In this document: positions 20,478 to 29,205 of the stretch, one piece after another
Layout of the letters: every line of letters starts with the position of its first letter
How positions within the stretch are numbered: the stretch's first letter is position 1
Source: an uncultured Lachnospiraceae bacterium
Lineage (GTDB): Bacteria > Bacillota > Clostridia > Lachnospirales > Lachnospiraceae
Direction of reading: 5' to 3'
NCBI GenBank assembly: GCA_946182825.1
Contig: CAMGZH010000007.1
Coordinates: forward strand, 1-64,000
Length of the DNA stretch: 64,000 bases
The notes under the pieces: generated by a model
Database searches by the model: none
What the model saw: the letters and a program-made list of their open reading frames with translations, nothing else
What the model was told of the DNA's origin: nothing
Translations under genes and position numbers: made by a program

Positions 20478-21002
20478 TCACTTACCCGGGTAAGAGATCA
20501 CCGCATTTACATCATACTTGCCAAGACGCTCTCTGCCGTTTAATCCCTCAAGCTCCATTAAGAACAGCATCTTAACAACCTCTCCTCCAAGCTTTTCCAC
20601 AAGGTGAGCTGCTGCTTCGATGGTTCCTCCTGTTGCAATGAGATCGTCTACTAAAACGACCTTCTGTCCCGGCTTGATCGCGTCCTTATGCATCTCAATG
20701 GTTGCACTGCCGTACTCAAGGTCATAGGTCTCTTCCACTGTCTCAGCCGGAAGCTTGCCCTTCTTACGAACCAGTACAAACGGCTTATGAAGATTGTAAG
20801 CTAATGGTGTACCGAAGATGAATCCTCTAGATTCTGTTCCTGCGATAACGTCAAAATCAACGCCCTCTAAAAACTTCTGCATCTCATCGATCGCAAGCTG
20901 AAAACCGTCTGCATCCTGGAGTACAGTAGTAATATCACGGAACATGATACCCTCTTCTGGGAAATTCGGAATCGTTCTTACATAGTCTTCTACTTTTTTC
21001 AT
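20478..21002 (-). CDS. apt: Adenine phosphoribosyltransferase
   Basis: 174 residues. Salvages adenine with PRPP to AMP. Family signatures are YVRTIPNFPEEGIMFRDIT at the N terminus, AGTESRGFIFG and the PRPP-binding loop VVLVDDLIATGGTIEAA. The start follows GAAGGAG. Upstream, a stem-loop (CCTCACA, nine bases, TGTGAGG on the plus strand, 21028-21050) lies in the leader, behind the terminator of the chemoreceptor gene. Confidence 0.97.
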   Translation of the reverse strand: MKKVEDYVRTIPNFPEEGIMFRDITTVLQDADGFQLAIDEMQKFLEGVDFDVIAGTESRGFIFGTPLAYNLHKPFVLVRKKGKLPAETVEETYDLEYGSATIEMHKDAIKPGQKVVLVDDLIATGGTIEAAAHLVEKLGGEVVKMLFLMELEGLNGRERLGKYDVNAVISYPGK

Positions 21003-21055
21003 TGTTAAACTCCTTCAAAAGATAATCCCTCACACATACTGTTTGTGAGGCGACG

Positions 21056-21090
21056 AAAAAGCCCCAGCCAGGTTTGGTCCCAGCCGGGGC
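21056..21090 (-). terminator. Terminator after the chemoreceptor-like gene
   Basis: On the minus strand GCCCCGGCTGGG pairs with CCTGGCTGGGGC (12 bp with wobbles) around ACCAAA, followed by TTTTT. It separates the FIST/chemoreceptor unit from apt. Confidence 0.85.
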
Positions 21091-21167
21091 GAAATACAGT
21101 CGAGTTAACTATACCCAAAATAACGGCTTGCGTCAAGTTTCATGCCGCCAAGACCCGCTTGCCAACC

Positions 21168-22142
21168 TTATGCACGGTTCATTCGATCTTCGACTCTCTT
21201 AACCAGCTCCGGGAACTGCTCGAGAATGTTGGTCATATCCTCGAAGATAAATCCCTTCTTGGTGATATTGGTAGATAAGGTGTCGATGTGATCTGCAACA
21301 TCCTTATAGTATGGCTTGGACGCCTCCATGGTAGATACGAGATTTCTCATATCACCACTGCAGCTGTCGATCACGCCTACCATGTCTCGATTGCCCTCTT
21401 CGATCTCTCCGGCAACAGACTTAATGGAATCAACCACAGCCTCCGTCTCATTGATGTGTGTCATAGAATCCTGAATAGCAGAACGTGTATCATTGATACT
21501 GCTCATCAGACGATTGTTGTTCTGATTCAGCTTCTCCATGGACTCTCCGATGGAAGCAACCAGGGTCTTGATGTCGGAAGAAAGAGCATTAACCTGATCC
21601 GCTACGACTGCGAATCCACGTCCACTCTCACCTGCTCTTGCAGCCTCGATGGAAGCATTCAGCGCAAGGAGGTTGGTCTGATTGGCAATACCGTTAATGG
21701 CATTGACCTTCTCCTCGATCTCGTCAAAGCTTGTCTGGAACTCCTGGAAAACCTCCTCTACTGTGCTGATGGTATCATTAACAGAAGAGGAAGAGGTACG
21801 CACATTGTTCATGTTACGATGGGTATCATCTGCTGTGGAAAGCATCTTCTTGATGATCTTCTCGAAGTTCTCTGTAACCTCTGTTACCTCGGAGAATCTC
21901 TGATTAAATGCGTCCATTGACTCGGTGACCTCGTCAGACTGACGCTCTACCATCTCAAAAGACTCCTTGATCTCAACCAGAGAAGCCGATGTATTCATCT
22001 CCTCTGCCTGAAGCTTCTCCTTCTGCTCAAGAATGTAGCTTCCACTGTCAAGAACCGGCGCAAGCTCCTTCTTGATATCGACCTTCTCTCTTGTCTCAAC
22101 CGGAGCTGTCTCCGCGGTTGCCTTCTTACCTAATCCAAACAT
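21168..22142 (-). CDS. Soluble methyl-accepting chemotaxis-like signalling protein
   Basis: 324 residues, with no membrane helix and no classical sensor domain. After a short N terminus it is almost entirely coiled coil. The conserved hairpin tip of the chemoreceptor signalling domain is clear: [20 protein letters not shown] then [19 protein letters not shown] at about 165-200. In chemoreceptors this tip binds CheA and CheW. It starts 19 bases after the FIST-domain gene, suggesting that the FIST protein is its sensory partner. No other chemotaxis gene is in the window. Confidence 0.9.
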   Translation of the reverse strand: MFGLGKKATAETAPVETREKVDIKKELAPVLDSGSYILEQKEKLQAEEMNTSASLVEIKESFEMVERQSDEVTESMDAFNQRFSEVTEVTENFEKIIKKMLSTADDTHRNMNNVRTSSSSVNDTISTVEEVFQEFQTSFDEIEEKVNAINGIANQTNLLALNASIEAARAGESGRGFAVVADQVNALSSDIKTLVASIGESMEKLNQNNNRLMSSINDTRSAIQDSMTHINETEAVVDSIKSVAGEIEEGNRDMVGVIDSCSGDMRNLVSTMEASKPYYKDVADHIDTLSTNITKKGFIFEDMTNILEQFPELVKRVEDRMNRA

Positions 22143-22161
22143 ACGTCATACTCCTTCCGCA

Positions 22162-23265
22162 TTAATCAAACACCGCACAAACCATAGTCTGGTTCACGTG
22201 CTGATGCCGGTACTGTTCTCCTCCACCGATATAACCCGGGAAACTTCCAAGAGAACCCATTACATCACCGAGGAATGTCTTAAGATAACCTTCCTGATCA
22301 AAGAGTATGTATCGATAAATACAGTTAACTGACAAAATCAGCTTTGGACTCCGAACATCAGAGCGAATCTTCGCAACCGTTTCCCGATTGATCTCTTTGT
22401 AATCCTGAAGTTTCAAAATGTACATGGTGTCATTCAGGTTGATCCTCTTATAATTGATCAGAGAACCACCTGCGCCGATGGCATACATGGAAGAAATGAA
22501 CACATCCTCATCTCCTACCAGTCGACCCAATGGCTGCTGCAATACATTGTCTACGATCCTGCTACGATCCAGTCCTGTCTCCTGTGAATATACATCCACA
22601 GCACTTCTGTGATCCAGCTCGATCAGTTCCTTGTTCCGCAGATTGACCTTCGTCGCCGTGTGGGCAGGTCCTCCCGCCGGAGCATAAATATTCTCACGAT
22701 AGGTATGTACCTTACCGTTCAAATTCTTAATCAGCATATAGGAGCATGCATTCCCATATGTCTTACCATTCACCGATACAAGGCTCTTCTCGCCTTCCGG
22801 TGTTCCGAATACAGAACCGCCGATCAGTGCTACATTCTTCTTAGAAAGAACCATGTTCACCGTTGATACCATGACCTCTTCATCATTGGTACAAAATTCA
22901 AAACAGATGGTGTTGTCCGAAGATGGTGAGATTCTGGAAACCGACTGCTCCAGATTCCAGATATCACTCAATGGCACAGTAGACAAATGCTTGATCACAC
23001 CTGCCTCCACTGCCGCTTCTCCTGTTATAGCGACAACCATCAGCCCCTTATTATCATGAACATCTGCATTGGAATAGAAAATTCCTGACGTTCCGATGAT
23101 CTGTGCAGAAGGATAGCGGCTCTTAAGTGAAGATGAAACATCCTCAAGCCAATCATACTCACAACAAAAAATAATGCCGATGGGGTCTGTTCCAAGCTGA
23201 GCAAAAACTTCAGAAAGCGCTTCCTGACAATTGCCTTTGCTGCTGACGATCGTCTTACTTTGCAT
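22162..23265 (-). CDS. FIST-domain sensory protein
   Basis: 367 residues with FIST_N (about 20-210, with IIGTSGIFYSNADV) and FIST_C (about 215-350, ending GSLGSFPGYIGGGEQYRHQHV then NQTMVCAVF). FIST domains are thought to sense small ligands such as amino acids and are often found next to chemoreceptor-type signalling proteins, as here. No membrane segment, so cytosolic sensing is expected. The start follows AGGAGG and its promoter is strong. Confidence 0.88.
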   Translation of the reverse strand: MQSKTIVSSKGNCQEALSEVFAQLGTDPIGIIFCCEYDWLEDVSSSLKSRYPSAQIIGTSGIFYSNADVHDNKGLMVVAITGEAAVEAGVIKHLSTVPLSDIWNLEQSVSRISPSSDNTICFEFCTNDEEVMVSTVNMVLSKKNVALIGGSVFGTPEGEKSLVSVNGKTYGNACSYMLIKNLNGKVHTYRENIYAPAGGPAHTATKVNLRNKELIELDHRSAVDVYSQETGLDRSRIVDNVLQQPLGRLVGDEDVFISSMYAIGAGGSLINYKRINLNDTMYILKLQDYKEINRETVAKIRSDVRSPKLILSVNCIYRYILFDQEGYLKTFLGDVMGSLGSFPGYIGGGEQYRHQHVNQTMVCAVFD

Positions 23266-23318
23266 AGCAAAAACCTCCTAATATTCCCCTGTCTTAGCCC
23301 CTCTAAAACGCTAATTCT

Positions 23319-23347
23319 ATTGTATTTTTTCCTTTTGTTTCTGTCAA
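23319..23347 (-). promoter_or_regulatory. Promoter of the FIST/chemoreceptor operon
   Basis: On the minus strand TTGACA (23347-23342), 17-base spacer, TACAAT (23324-23319). It is back-to-back with the fatty-acid operon promoter. Confidence 0.75.
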
Positions 23348-23374
23348 TATAAATCACTTCATGAAATTTACCAC

Positions 23375-23403
23375 TTGACACTTCTTTGTATTTGGGGTAT
23401 ATT
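23375..23403 (+). promoter_or_regulatory. Promoter of the fatty-acid synthesis operon
   Basis: TTGACA (23375-23380), 17-base spacer, TATATT (23398-23403). Predicted start near 23410. A 12-base palindrome AACT-AAAA-AGTT (23431-23442) lies in the AT-rich leader and could be an operator, perhaps for the MarR-type protein at the operon end. Confidence 0.75.
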
Positions 23404-23468
23404 TCAGTTGCTTTTAATTAAGTATATTTTAACTAAAAAGTTTTTAATGAAATTTGGAGGAAATCAAA

Positions 23469-23699
23469 ATGACATTCGAAGAGTTAAAGAGCCTTATTGC
23501 AGAGAACTTATCCGTAGACGAAGACAAGATCACACCGGCTTCCAAGCTGATCGACGATCTGGAAGCAGATTCTCTTTCCATCGTTGAGCTTCATATGGCA
23601 ATCGAGGATGAGACCGGTGTTTCTATCCCGGACGAAGAGGTTGAGAAGTTAGTTACCGTTCAGGATGTTATGGACGCGATTGCCCGTCATCAGGATTAA
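23469..23699 (+). CDS. acpP: Acyl carrier protein
   Basis: 76 residues, acidic four-helix protein. The serine that takes the 4'-phosphopantetheine arm lies in LEADSLSIVELHM (DSL motif). It carries the growing acyl chain among the Fab enzymes. The start is the ATG at 23469 after TTTGGAGG; the frame opens 15 bases earlier at a TTG that lies inside this ribosome site. First gene of the operon. Confidence 0.96.
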   Translation: MTFEELKSLIAENLSVDEDKITPASKLIDDLEADSLSIVELHMAIEDETGVSIPDEEVEKLVTVQDVMDAIARHQD

Positions 23700-23720
23700 G
23701 AAATCAAGGGAGTAGATCTC

Positions 23721-24548
23721 ATGCAGTTTAGCAGACAAAAGAACATGGAAGAGGAACTTAACGCAGATCCTTTTATTACATGTAAAAAGTGTAACCGGCG
23801 TTCCAGAAAGAGTCAGTGGGTCAGCCACTACTATGCCTGCCCGGTTTGCGGAAAATTGAAAAATGTCTCTGCATCCTATCGCTTATCCATCATTTTTGAT
23901 AAAGGAAGCATTCGTATACAAGACCAGAACATTACATCCCAGGATCCGTTGAACTTCCCGGGATATAAAGAAAAGCTTCAGGCCACCAGGGAGAAGACCG
24001 GACTTTCCGAGTCGGCGGTAACAGCCACCGGAAAGATCGGCGGTCAGAAGGTCATGTGTATCATCCTTGATAGCCGTTTCTTCATGGGAAGTATGAGTGA
24101 TGCCGTTGGCGAAAAGGTGACAAGAGGTATTGAATATGCAACAAAGCATCATCTGCCCCTCATCATTTTTGCAGCCAGTGGCGGAGCAAGAATGCAGGAA
24201 GGAATCTTTTCCTTAATGCAGATGGCCAAGACAAGTGACGCTGTGGAGGAATATTCCAGAAACAGCGGCTTATACATCAGTGTATTGACCCACCCGACAA
24301 CCGGAGGTGTTACTGCCTCTTTTGCAACGCTTGCCGACATTACATTAGCAGAGCCGGGGGCATTGATCGGTTTTGCAGGTCCTCGTGTTATCGAGCAGAC
24401 CATCGGCAAAAAGCTGCCGGCCGGTTTCCAGAAGAGTGAATACCTGTACCAGCATGGATTTGTTGATCAGATCGTTCCGAGAGAAAACCTTCGTGAGACC
24501 TTGAAGAGTCTGCTTAGACTTCACGGAATGAAGGTTAAGGAGGCTTAG
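23721..24548 (+). CDS. accD: Acetyl-CoA carboxylase carboxyltransferase beta subunit
   Basis: 275 residues. The N-terminal zinc finger CKKC...CPVCG (about 21-43) is typical of AccD. The crotonase-type fold includes FAASGGARMQEG and HPTTGGVTASFATLAD. Together with AccA it moves CO2 from carboxybiotin to acetyl-CoA, giving malonyl-CoA. The start follows AAGGGAG, and accA begins one base after its stop. Confidence 0.95.
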   Translation: MQFSRQKNMEEELNADPFITCKKCNRRSRKSQWVSHYYACPVCGKLKNVSASYRLSIIFDKGSIRIQDQNITSQDPLNFPGYKEKLQATREKTGLSESAVTATGKIGGQKVMCIILDSRFFMGSMSDAVGEKVTRGIEYATKHHLPLIIFAASGGARMQEGIFSLMQMAKTSDAVEEYSRNSGLYISVLTHPTTGGVTASFATLADITLAEPGALIGFAGPRVIEQTIGKKLPAGFQKSEYLYQHGFVDQIVPRENLRETLKSLLRLHGMKVKEA

Positions 24549-24549
24549 T

Positions 24550-25563
24550 ATGATCCGAAATATCTTAGAACAGACAGACAAGGTAGATGCTAAATTAGCG
24601 GTTCTTTCCAAGTCTGCAAAAAAACACACCATTATGCTTACACGAAGCGCTTTGTCTTCCAACGACAGCGACGATGAAAAGGCATCTTCTCCCGAGGACA
24701 TTTCCGCTCTTCTGGAAGAAGAGCGCAAGGAGATCCTTCATCTGAAGGGATTAAAGAACGACCTGCTGGAACAGTGCCGCGACCTTACCCCTGCCGACCG
24801 CGTCGTTCTGGCTCGTTTGAGCAACCGTCCACACATCACCGATTTTATCGACGCTCTGTTTACGGACTTTTTCGAGCAGAAGGGGGATCACCTCTATGAC
24901 GAGGATCCGAGTATCTACGGCGGAATCGCTCTTTTCCACGGAATCCCCGTTACCGTATTAGGTCATCGCAAGGGAAGTACCGTGGAGGAAAATATGGCCT
25001 GCCGTTTTGGTATGCCATGTCCTGAAGGATATCGTAAGGCCATGCGTCTTATGGGACAGGCCGAGAAATTCGGACGCCCCATCATCACCTTCATCGACAC
25101 ACCGGGTGCATATCCGGGAATGGAGGCCGAGGAACACGGACAGGGCGAGGCCATTGCCCGCTCTCTGGCTTTTATGAGCCATCTGTCTGTCCCGGTCATC
25201 TCTGTGGTAACCGGCGAGGGCAATTCCGGTGGTGCTTTGGCGCTTTCTGTATGTAACCGGATGCTGATGCTTGAAAATGCGGTTTACTCCGTATTAAGCC
25301 CGGAAGGTTTTGCAAGTATCCTCTGGAAGGATTCCAGCCGACACGAAGAAGCCTGCGCATTGATGAAGCTGACGGCGGCCGACCTTTACGAAAACGGCAT
25401 CGTGGATGAAGTGATTCCTGAGCCAAGGGGCGGTGCCCAGACCGATCCGGTCAGCGTTTATCGCAGCATCGAGGATACCATTGCGCGACATTTGAAGCCA
25501 CTGCTGAAAATGTCTCCAAAGGAGATCACCGCCGACCGACACAAAAAATTCCGTAAGCTCTAA
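24550..25563 (+). CDS. accA: Acetyl-CoA carboxylase carboxyltransferase alpha subunit
   Basis: 337 residues, a bit longer than usual because of a variable N-terminal third. The signature region reads IYGGIALFHGIPVTVLGHRKG, then FIDTPGAYPGMEAEEHGQGE and GEGNSGGALALSV. It pairs with AccD. The ribosome site AAGGAGG lies in the end of accD, so the two are tightly coupled. The biotin carboxylase (accC) and biotin carrier (accB) genes are absent from this operon. Confidence 0.95.
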   Translation: MIRNILEQTDKVDAKLAVLSKSAKKHTIMLTRSALSSNDSDDEKASSPEDISALLEEERKEILHLKGLKNDLLEQCRDLTPADRVVLARLSNRPHITDFIDALFTDFFEQKGDHLYDEDPSIYGGIALFHGIPVTVLGHRKGSTVEENMACRFGMPCPEGYRKAMRLMGQAEKFGRPIITFIDTPGAYPGMEAEEHGQGEAIARSLAFMSHLSVPVISVVTGEGNSGGALALSVCNRMLMLENAVYSVLSPEGFASILWKDSSRHEEACALMKLTAADLYENGIVDEVIPEPRGGAQTDPVSVYRSIEDTIARHLKPLLKMSPKEITADRHKKFRKL

Positions 25564-25577
25564 GAAAGGTAGATACG

Positions 25578-26564
25578 TTGTATACCATATCGATTCGATC
25601 CACCGGTTATGCTTTACCGGAACGGGTCATAACCAATGATGATCTTTCCAAGATCGTGGACACCAGCGATGAATGGATCTTTCCAAGAACCGGTATCCAC
25701 TCCCGCCGTTTCGTCGGGGAAGGACAGAGTGCAAATTCCATGGCGATCGAAGCGGCAGAAAAGGCCCTTGCGAGTTCCGGCATTGACAAGGATGAACTTG
25801 GTGTCATCCTTGTTGCCACCCTCTCAGGGGATTATGCCACTCCTTCGGTTGCCTGCATGGTTCAAAAAGCCCTCGGCCTTCCAAAGGACATTCCTGTCAT
25901 GGATGTAAATGCTGCCTGCAGCGGTTTCTGCTATGCCCTTGAGACCGCCCGCGCCCTTCTTATGGCCGCGGCAGACAAAAAAAGACCTTACGGCCTGATC
26001 ATCGGAACAGAGGAGCTTTCCAAGATCCTGGATATGACGGATCGAAGCACCTGTGTCCTTTTCGGAGACGGAGCCGGCGCTGTTGTAATCGAAGCCGGCG
26101 AGGGAAATGATAATGATTACGCCAGCATCCTCGGAGCCGACGGCGGACTTGCCATCAGCTGCGACGGAGTCGGCAAAGAAAGATCTTACGTAAGAATGGA
26201 CGGCAAGGATGTTTTCCGCTTCGCCGTGAAGGTTCTTCCGAGATGTATCCGAGGTCTTTTTTCAAAATCCGGTACGACGCAGGATGATATTGACTGGTTT
26301 GTCTGTCACCAGGCAAACGCAAGGATCATCGATCATGTCGTCCGTTTTTTAAAGGCTGATGATGCAAAATTTTTCAGAGACATGGATCACCTGGGCAACA
26401 CCTCCGGCGCTTCCATTCCTCTGGCTTTAGGCGAAATGAATGAACAGGGTCTATTGACCCCCGGCAACAGGCTGATGCTGATCGGCTTTGGTAGCGGACT
26501 GACCTGGGGCGGAATTCTACTGAAATATGCTGGACCGGTTCGTCGAAATGAAACGGAGTCTTAA
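25578..26564 (+). CDS. fabH: Beta-ketoacyl-ACP synthase III
   Basis: 328 residues. Starts fatty-acid synthesis by condensing an acyl-CoA with malonyl-ACP. The catalytic triad is visible: Cys in VNAACSGFCYAL, His in VCHQANARIIDHV, Asn in LGNTSGASIPL. The start codon is TTG (25578) after GAAAGGTAG; the protein begins YTISIRSTGYALPE, as in the family. Confidence 0.96.
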   Translation: MYTISIRSTGYALPERVITNDDLSKIVDTSDEWIFPRTGIHSRRFVGEGQSANSMAIEAAEKALASSGIDKDELGVILVATLSGDYATPSVACMVQKALGLPKDIPVMDVNAACSGFCYALETARALLMAAADKKRPYGLIIGTEELSKILDMTDRSTCVLFGDGAGAVVIEAGEGNDNDYASILGADGGLAISCDGVGKERSYVRMDGKDVFRFAVKVLPRCIRGLFSKSGTTQDDIDWFVCHQANARIIDHVVRFLKADDAKFFRDMDHLGNTSGASIPLALGEMNEQGLLTPGNRLMLIGFGSGLTWGGILLKYAGPVRRNETES

Positions 26565-26565
26565 T

Positions 26566-27480
26566 ATGAAACCTATGTTAAATGAAATCCTGGGAACAAA
26601 ATATCCGGTGATCCAGGGAGCTATGGCAAACATTGCCACCGGCGCATTTGCCGCCGCTTCCTCCAACGCCGGAGCTCTTGGCATTATTGCAGCCGGCGGT
26701 TACAGCCCCGAGCAGCTGGAAGAGGAGATCGCCAAGGCCAGAAGTCTTACCGACAGGCCCTTCGGCGTTAACCTTATGCTGATGCATCCTGCCATGGATG
26801 AGCTTGCTGACATTGTTGCAAGAGAACATATTCCTTTCCTTACGACAGGAGCCGGAAATCCTGCCAAATATATGGACAAGTGGAAGGCTGCCGGCTGTAA
26901 GGTCTTCCCCGTGGTGGCTGCACCGATCCTTGCCAAGCATCTTGAGCGCAGCGGCGCCGATGCCATCATTGCAGAAGGCTGTGAAAGCGGCGGCCATGTG
27001 GGCGAGATGGGCACCATGGCTCTTGTTCCACAGGTCTGCGATACCGTATCCATTCCGGTCATTGCTGCCGGTGGAATCGCTGATCACAGACAGTATCAGG
27101 CTGCCATGGCTCTTGGCGCATGCGGTGTTCAGGTGGGAACCGTCCTGCTTGGTTCAAACGAATGCCCCATCCACGACAACTACAAGGCTGCCGTAATCAA
27201 GGCAAAGGGAACCGACGCCATTGTAACCGGCCGAATCGGTGGAACTCCTGTCCGTGTTTTAAAGAACAAGATGACAAGAGAATATATCCGCCAGGAAAAA
27301 GCCGGTGCCAGCAAGGAAGAATTAGAGCACTTTACTTTAGGAAGCCTGCGCCGTGCTGTTTTTGAAGGAGATACCGATACCGGTTCTCTGATGGCCGGCC
27401 AGACCTGTGGGCAGGTCAGCGACATTCGCAGCCTGTCTGAGATTTTTCACAATATTGTTAACGGAAAGGAGCCGTCATGA
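26566..27480 (+). CDS. fabK: Enoyl-ACP reductase II (FMN-dependent)
   Basis: 304 residues. Reduces enoyl-ACP to acyl-ACP in the last step of each elongation cycle; FabK replaces FabI in many Firmicutes. The N terminus LGTKYPVIQGAMANIATGAF and the flavin-site segment SNAGALGIIAAGG are typical, with IIAEGCESGGHVGEMG and VIAAGGIADHRQ following. The start at 26566 lies one base after the fabH stop with ACGGAG upstream; the frame opens further up inside fabH. It overlaps fabD by four bases. Confidence 0.95.
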   Translation: MKPMLNEILGTKYPVIQGAMANIATGAFAAASSNAGALGIIAAGGYSPEQLEEEIAKARSLTDRPFGVNLMLMHPAMDELADIVAREHIPFLTTGAGNPAKYMDKWKAAGCKVFPVVAAPILAKHLERSGADAIIAEGCESGGHVGEMGTMALVPQVCDTVSIPVIAAGGIADHRQYQAAMALGACGVQVGTVLLGSNECPIHDNYKAAVIKAKGTDAIVTGRIGGTPVRVLKNKMTREYIRQEKAGASKEELEHFTLGSLRRAVFEGDTDTGSLMAGQTCGQVSDIRSLSEIFHNIVNGKEPS

Positions 27481-28427
27481 AAACAGCATTCCTCTATGCA
27501 GGACAGGGAAGCCAGCACACCGGTATGGGCTTAGACCTCTACAACGAGAAGCCGGAATTTAAAGAGGCTTACATCGAGGCCGAGGCCGCAAGACCGGGGC
27601 TTCTCTCTGCTATTTTTGATAATCAGGACAATATTTTAATGCAGACAGAATATACCCAGCCTGCCATGGTTGCTTTTGCCTGCGGCATTACTTCTCTTTT
27701 GGAGAAGGCCGGTATCACACCGGACGCATGCCTTGGTTTATCCCTCGGAGAGTACTCCGCACTGGCTGCTGCCGGCGTCTGGGACACAGAGGATGCCATC
27801 CGCATTGCTGCCTTCCGTGGACAGCAGATGGCACTGGCTGCCGAGGGCGGCGAATGGGGCATGTCCGCTATTTTAGGACTGACACCGGAGCAGGTCAGCT
27901 CCTGCTGTGTTGAGGGTGCCTATGCCTGCAACTTAAACTGCCCGGGTCAGGTAGTGATCGGTGGTCAGAAGGCTGCAGTTGAAGAAAGTGCCGCAAAGGC
28001 AAAAGAAGCCGGCGCCAAGCGCTGCCTGCCATTATCCGTTTCCGGACCTTTCCATACACCGTTTATGAAGAGTGCCGGCGATGCCTTAAAGTCCTTCCTT
28101 CCATCCTTTGACTTTAGACCGTTAAAGACCCCTGTGATCTACAACACCACCGGAGATGATGCAGGTCTTTCTACCGGCAAGGATGTTAAAGAGGACCTGA
28201 TCAAAATTTTGACCAGGCAGGTGCAGAGTCCTGTTCATATGCAGACTTCTCTTGAGAAGCTCTTAAAGGAAGGCTATGACACCTTTATCGAAATCGGACC
28301 GGGTAAGGCTTTATCCGGCTTTGTAAAAAAGACCGCCAAGGCTCTTGGTATCTCTTCCGATGACTACAAGATCTTAAACATCGAGACATTGGACGACCTT
28401 GAGAACACGATCAACGAGCTGGCATAA
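27477..28427 (+). CDS. fabD: Malonyl-CoA:ACP transacylase
   Basis: 316 residues. Transfers malonyl from CoA to ACP. The start FLYAGQGSQHTGMG, the nucleophile motif GLSLGEYSALAAAG (Ser of GxSxG) and the later SVSGPFHTPFM with the active-site His are all present. ATGA overlap with fabK implies coupled translation. Confidence 0.96.
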   Translation: MKTAFLYAGQGSQHTGMGLDLYNEKPEFKEAYIEAEAARPGLLSAIFDNQDNILMQTEYTQPAMVAFACGITSLLEKAGITPDACLGLSLGEYSALAAAGVWDTEDAIRIAAFRGQQMALAAEGGEWGMSAILGLTPEQVSSCCVEGAYACNLNCPGQVVIGGQKAAVEESAAKAKEAGAKRCLPLSVSGPFHTPFMKSAGDALKSFLPSFDFRPLKTPVIYNTTGDDAGLSTGKDVKEDLIKILTRQVQSPVHMQTSLEKLLKEGYDTFIEIGPGKALSGFVKKTAKALGISSDDYKILNIETLDDLENTINELA

Positions 28428-28437
28428 AGGAGAAATC

Positions 28438-29187
28438 ATGGAAAAAATGGAAAGACCTGTTGCACTGATCACCGGAGCAAGCGGTGGAATCGGAAGTGCC
28501 ATGGCAAACATTTTTGCCAAAAACGGATACAGTCTTGCGCTTCACTGCCACAGTAACAAAGAGCGTTTGAACGAACTTGTCAATGCTTTACTTCCTCTGC
28601 TTCAGGACGGTCAAACGATCATCACCGTCTCCGGAGATCTGTCGTCAGAAGAGGACGTAAACCGGGTTCTCGAAGAAGTCACTTCAAAGCTTGCCGGCAT
28701 TGATGTACTGATCAACAATGCCGGAATTACAAAGGACAAGCTGTTAATGTCTATGAAAACGGAGGATTTCGACAGTGTCATCTCCTCCAATTTACGAAGT
28801 GTCTACCTGACCTGTCATGGTGTGATCCGCACCATGCTCAAACGCAGAAGCGGACGCATCATCAACATCTCCAGTGTTGTAGGTGTCAACGGAAATCCCG
28901 GTCAGGCCAACTATGCTGCCAGCAAGGCCGGTATCATCGGCTTTTCCAAGTCTCTTGCAAAAGAAGTTGCATCTAGAGGAATCACCGTGAACTGTATCGC
29001 TCCCGGCATGATCGAGACAAAAATGACAGAAGTCCTTACAGACAAGGCAAAAGAAGCCATCCTCTCCCGCATCCCCATGGGACGCATGGGTCAACCGGAG
29101 GAGGTTGCGCAGGCTGCATTGTTCCTTGCATCGGATGCCGCTAATTATATTACTGCTGCTGTCATCCCAGTGGATGGCGGTATGTAA
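28438..29187 (+). CDS. fabG: 3-oxoacyl-ACP reductase
   Basis: 249 residues, short-chain dehydrogenase fold using NADPH. The cofactor loop is TGASGGIGSAMA, NNAGIT follows, the catalytic Ser lies in NISSVVGVNG and the Tyr/Lys pair in YAASKAG. The start is the ATG at 28438 after AAAGGAG; the frame opens earlier inside fabD. The C terminus ends in VDGGM as usual. Confidence 0.95.
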   Translation: MEKMERPVALITGASGGIGSAMANIFAKNGYSLALHCHSNKERLNELVNALLPLLQDGQTIITVSGDLSSEEDVNRVLEEVTSKLAGIDVLINNAGITKDKLLMSMKTEDFDSVISSNLRSVYLTCHGVIRTMLKRRSGRIINISSVVGVNGNPGQANYAASKAGIIGFSKSLAKEVASRGITVNCIAPGMIETKMTEVLTDKAKEAILSRIPMGRMGQPEEVAQAALFLASDAANYITAAVIPVDGGM

Positions 29188-29205
29188 ACAGAAAGAGGAT
29201 TTTAC

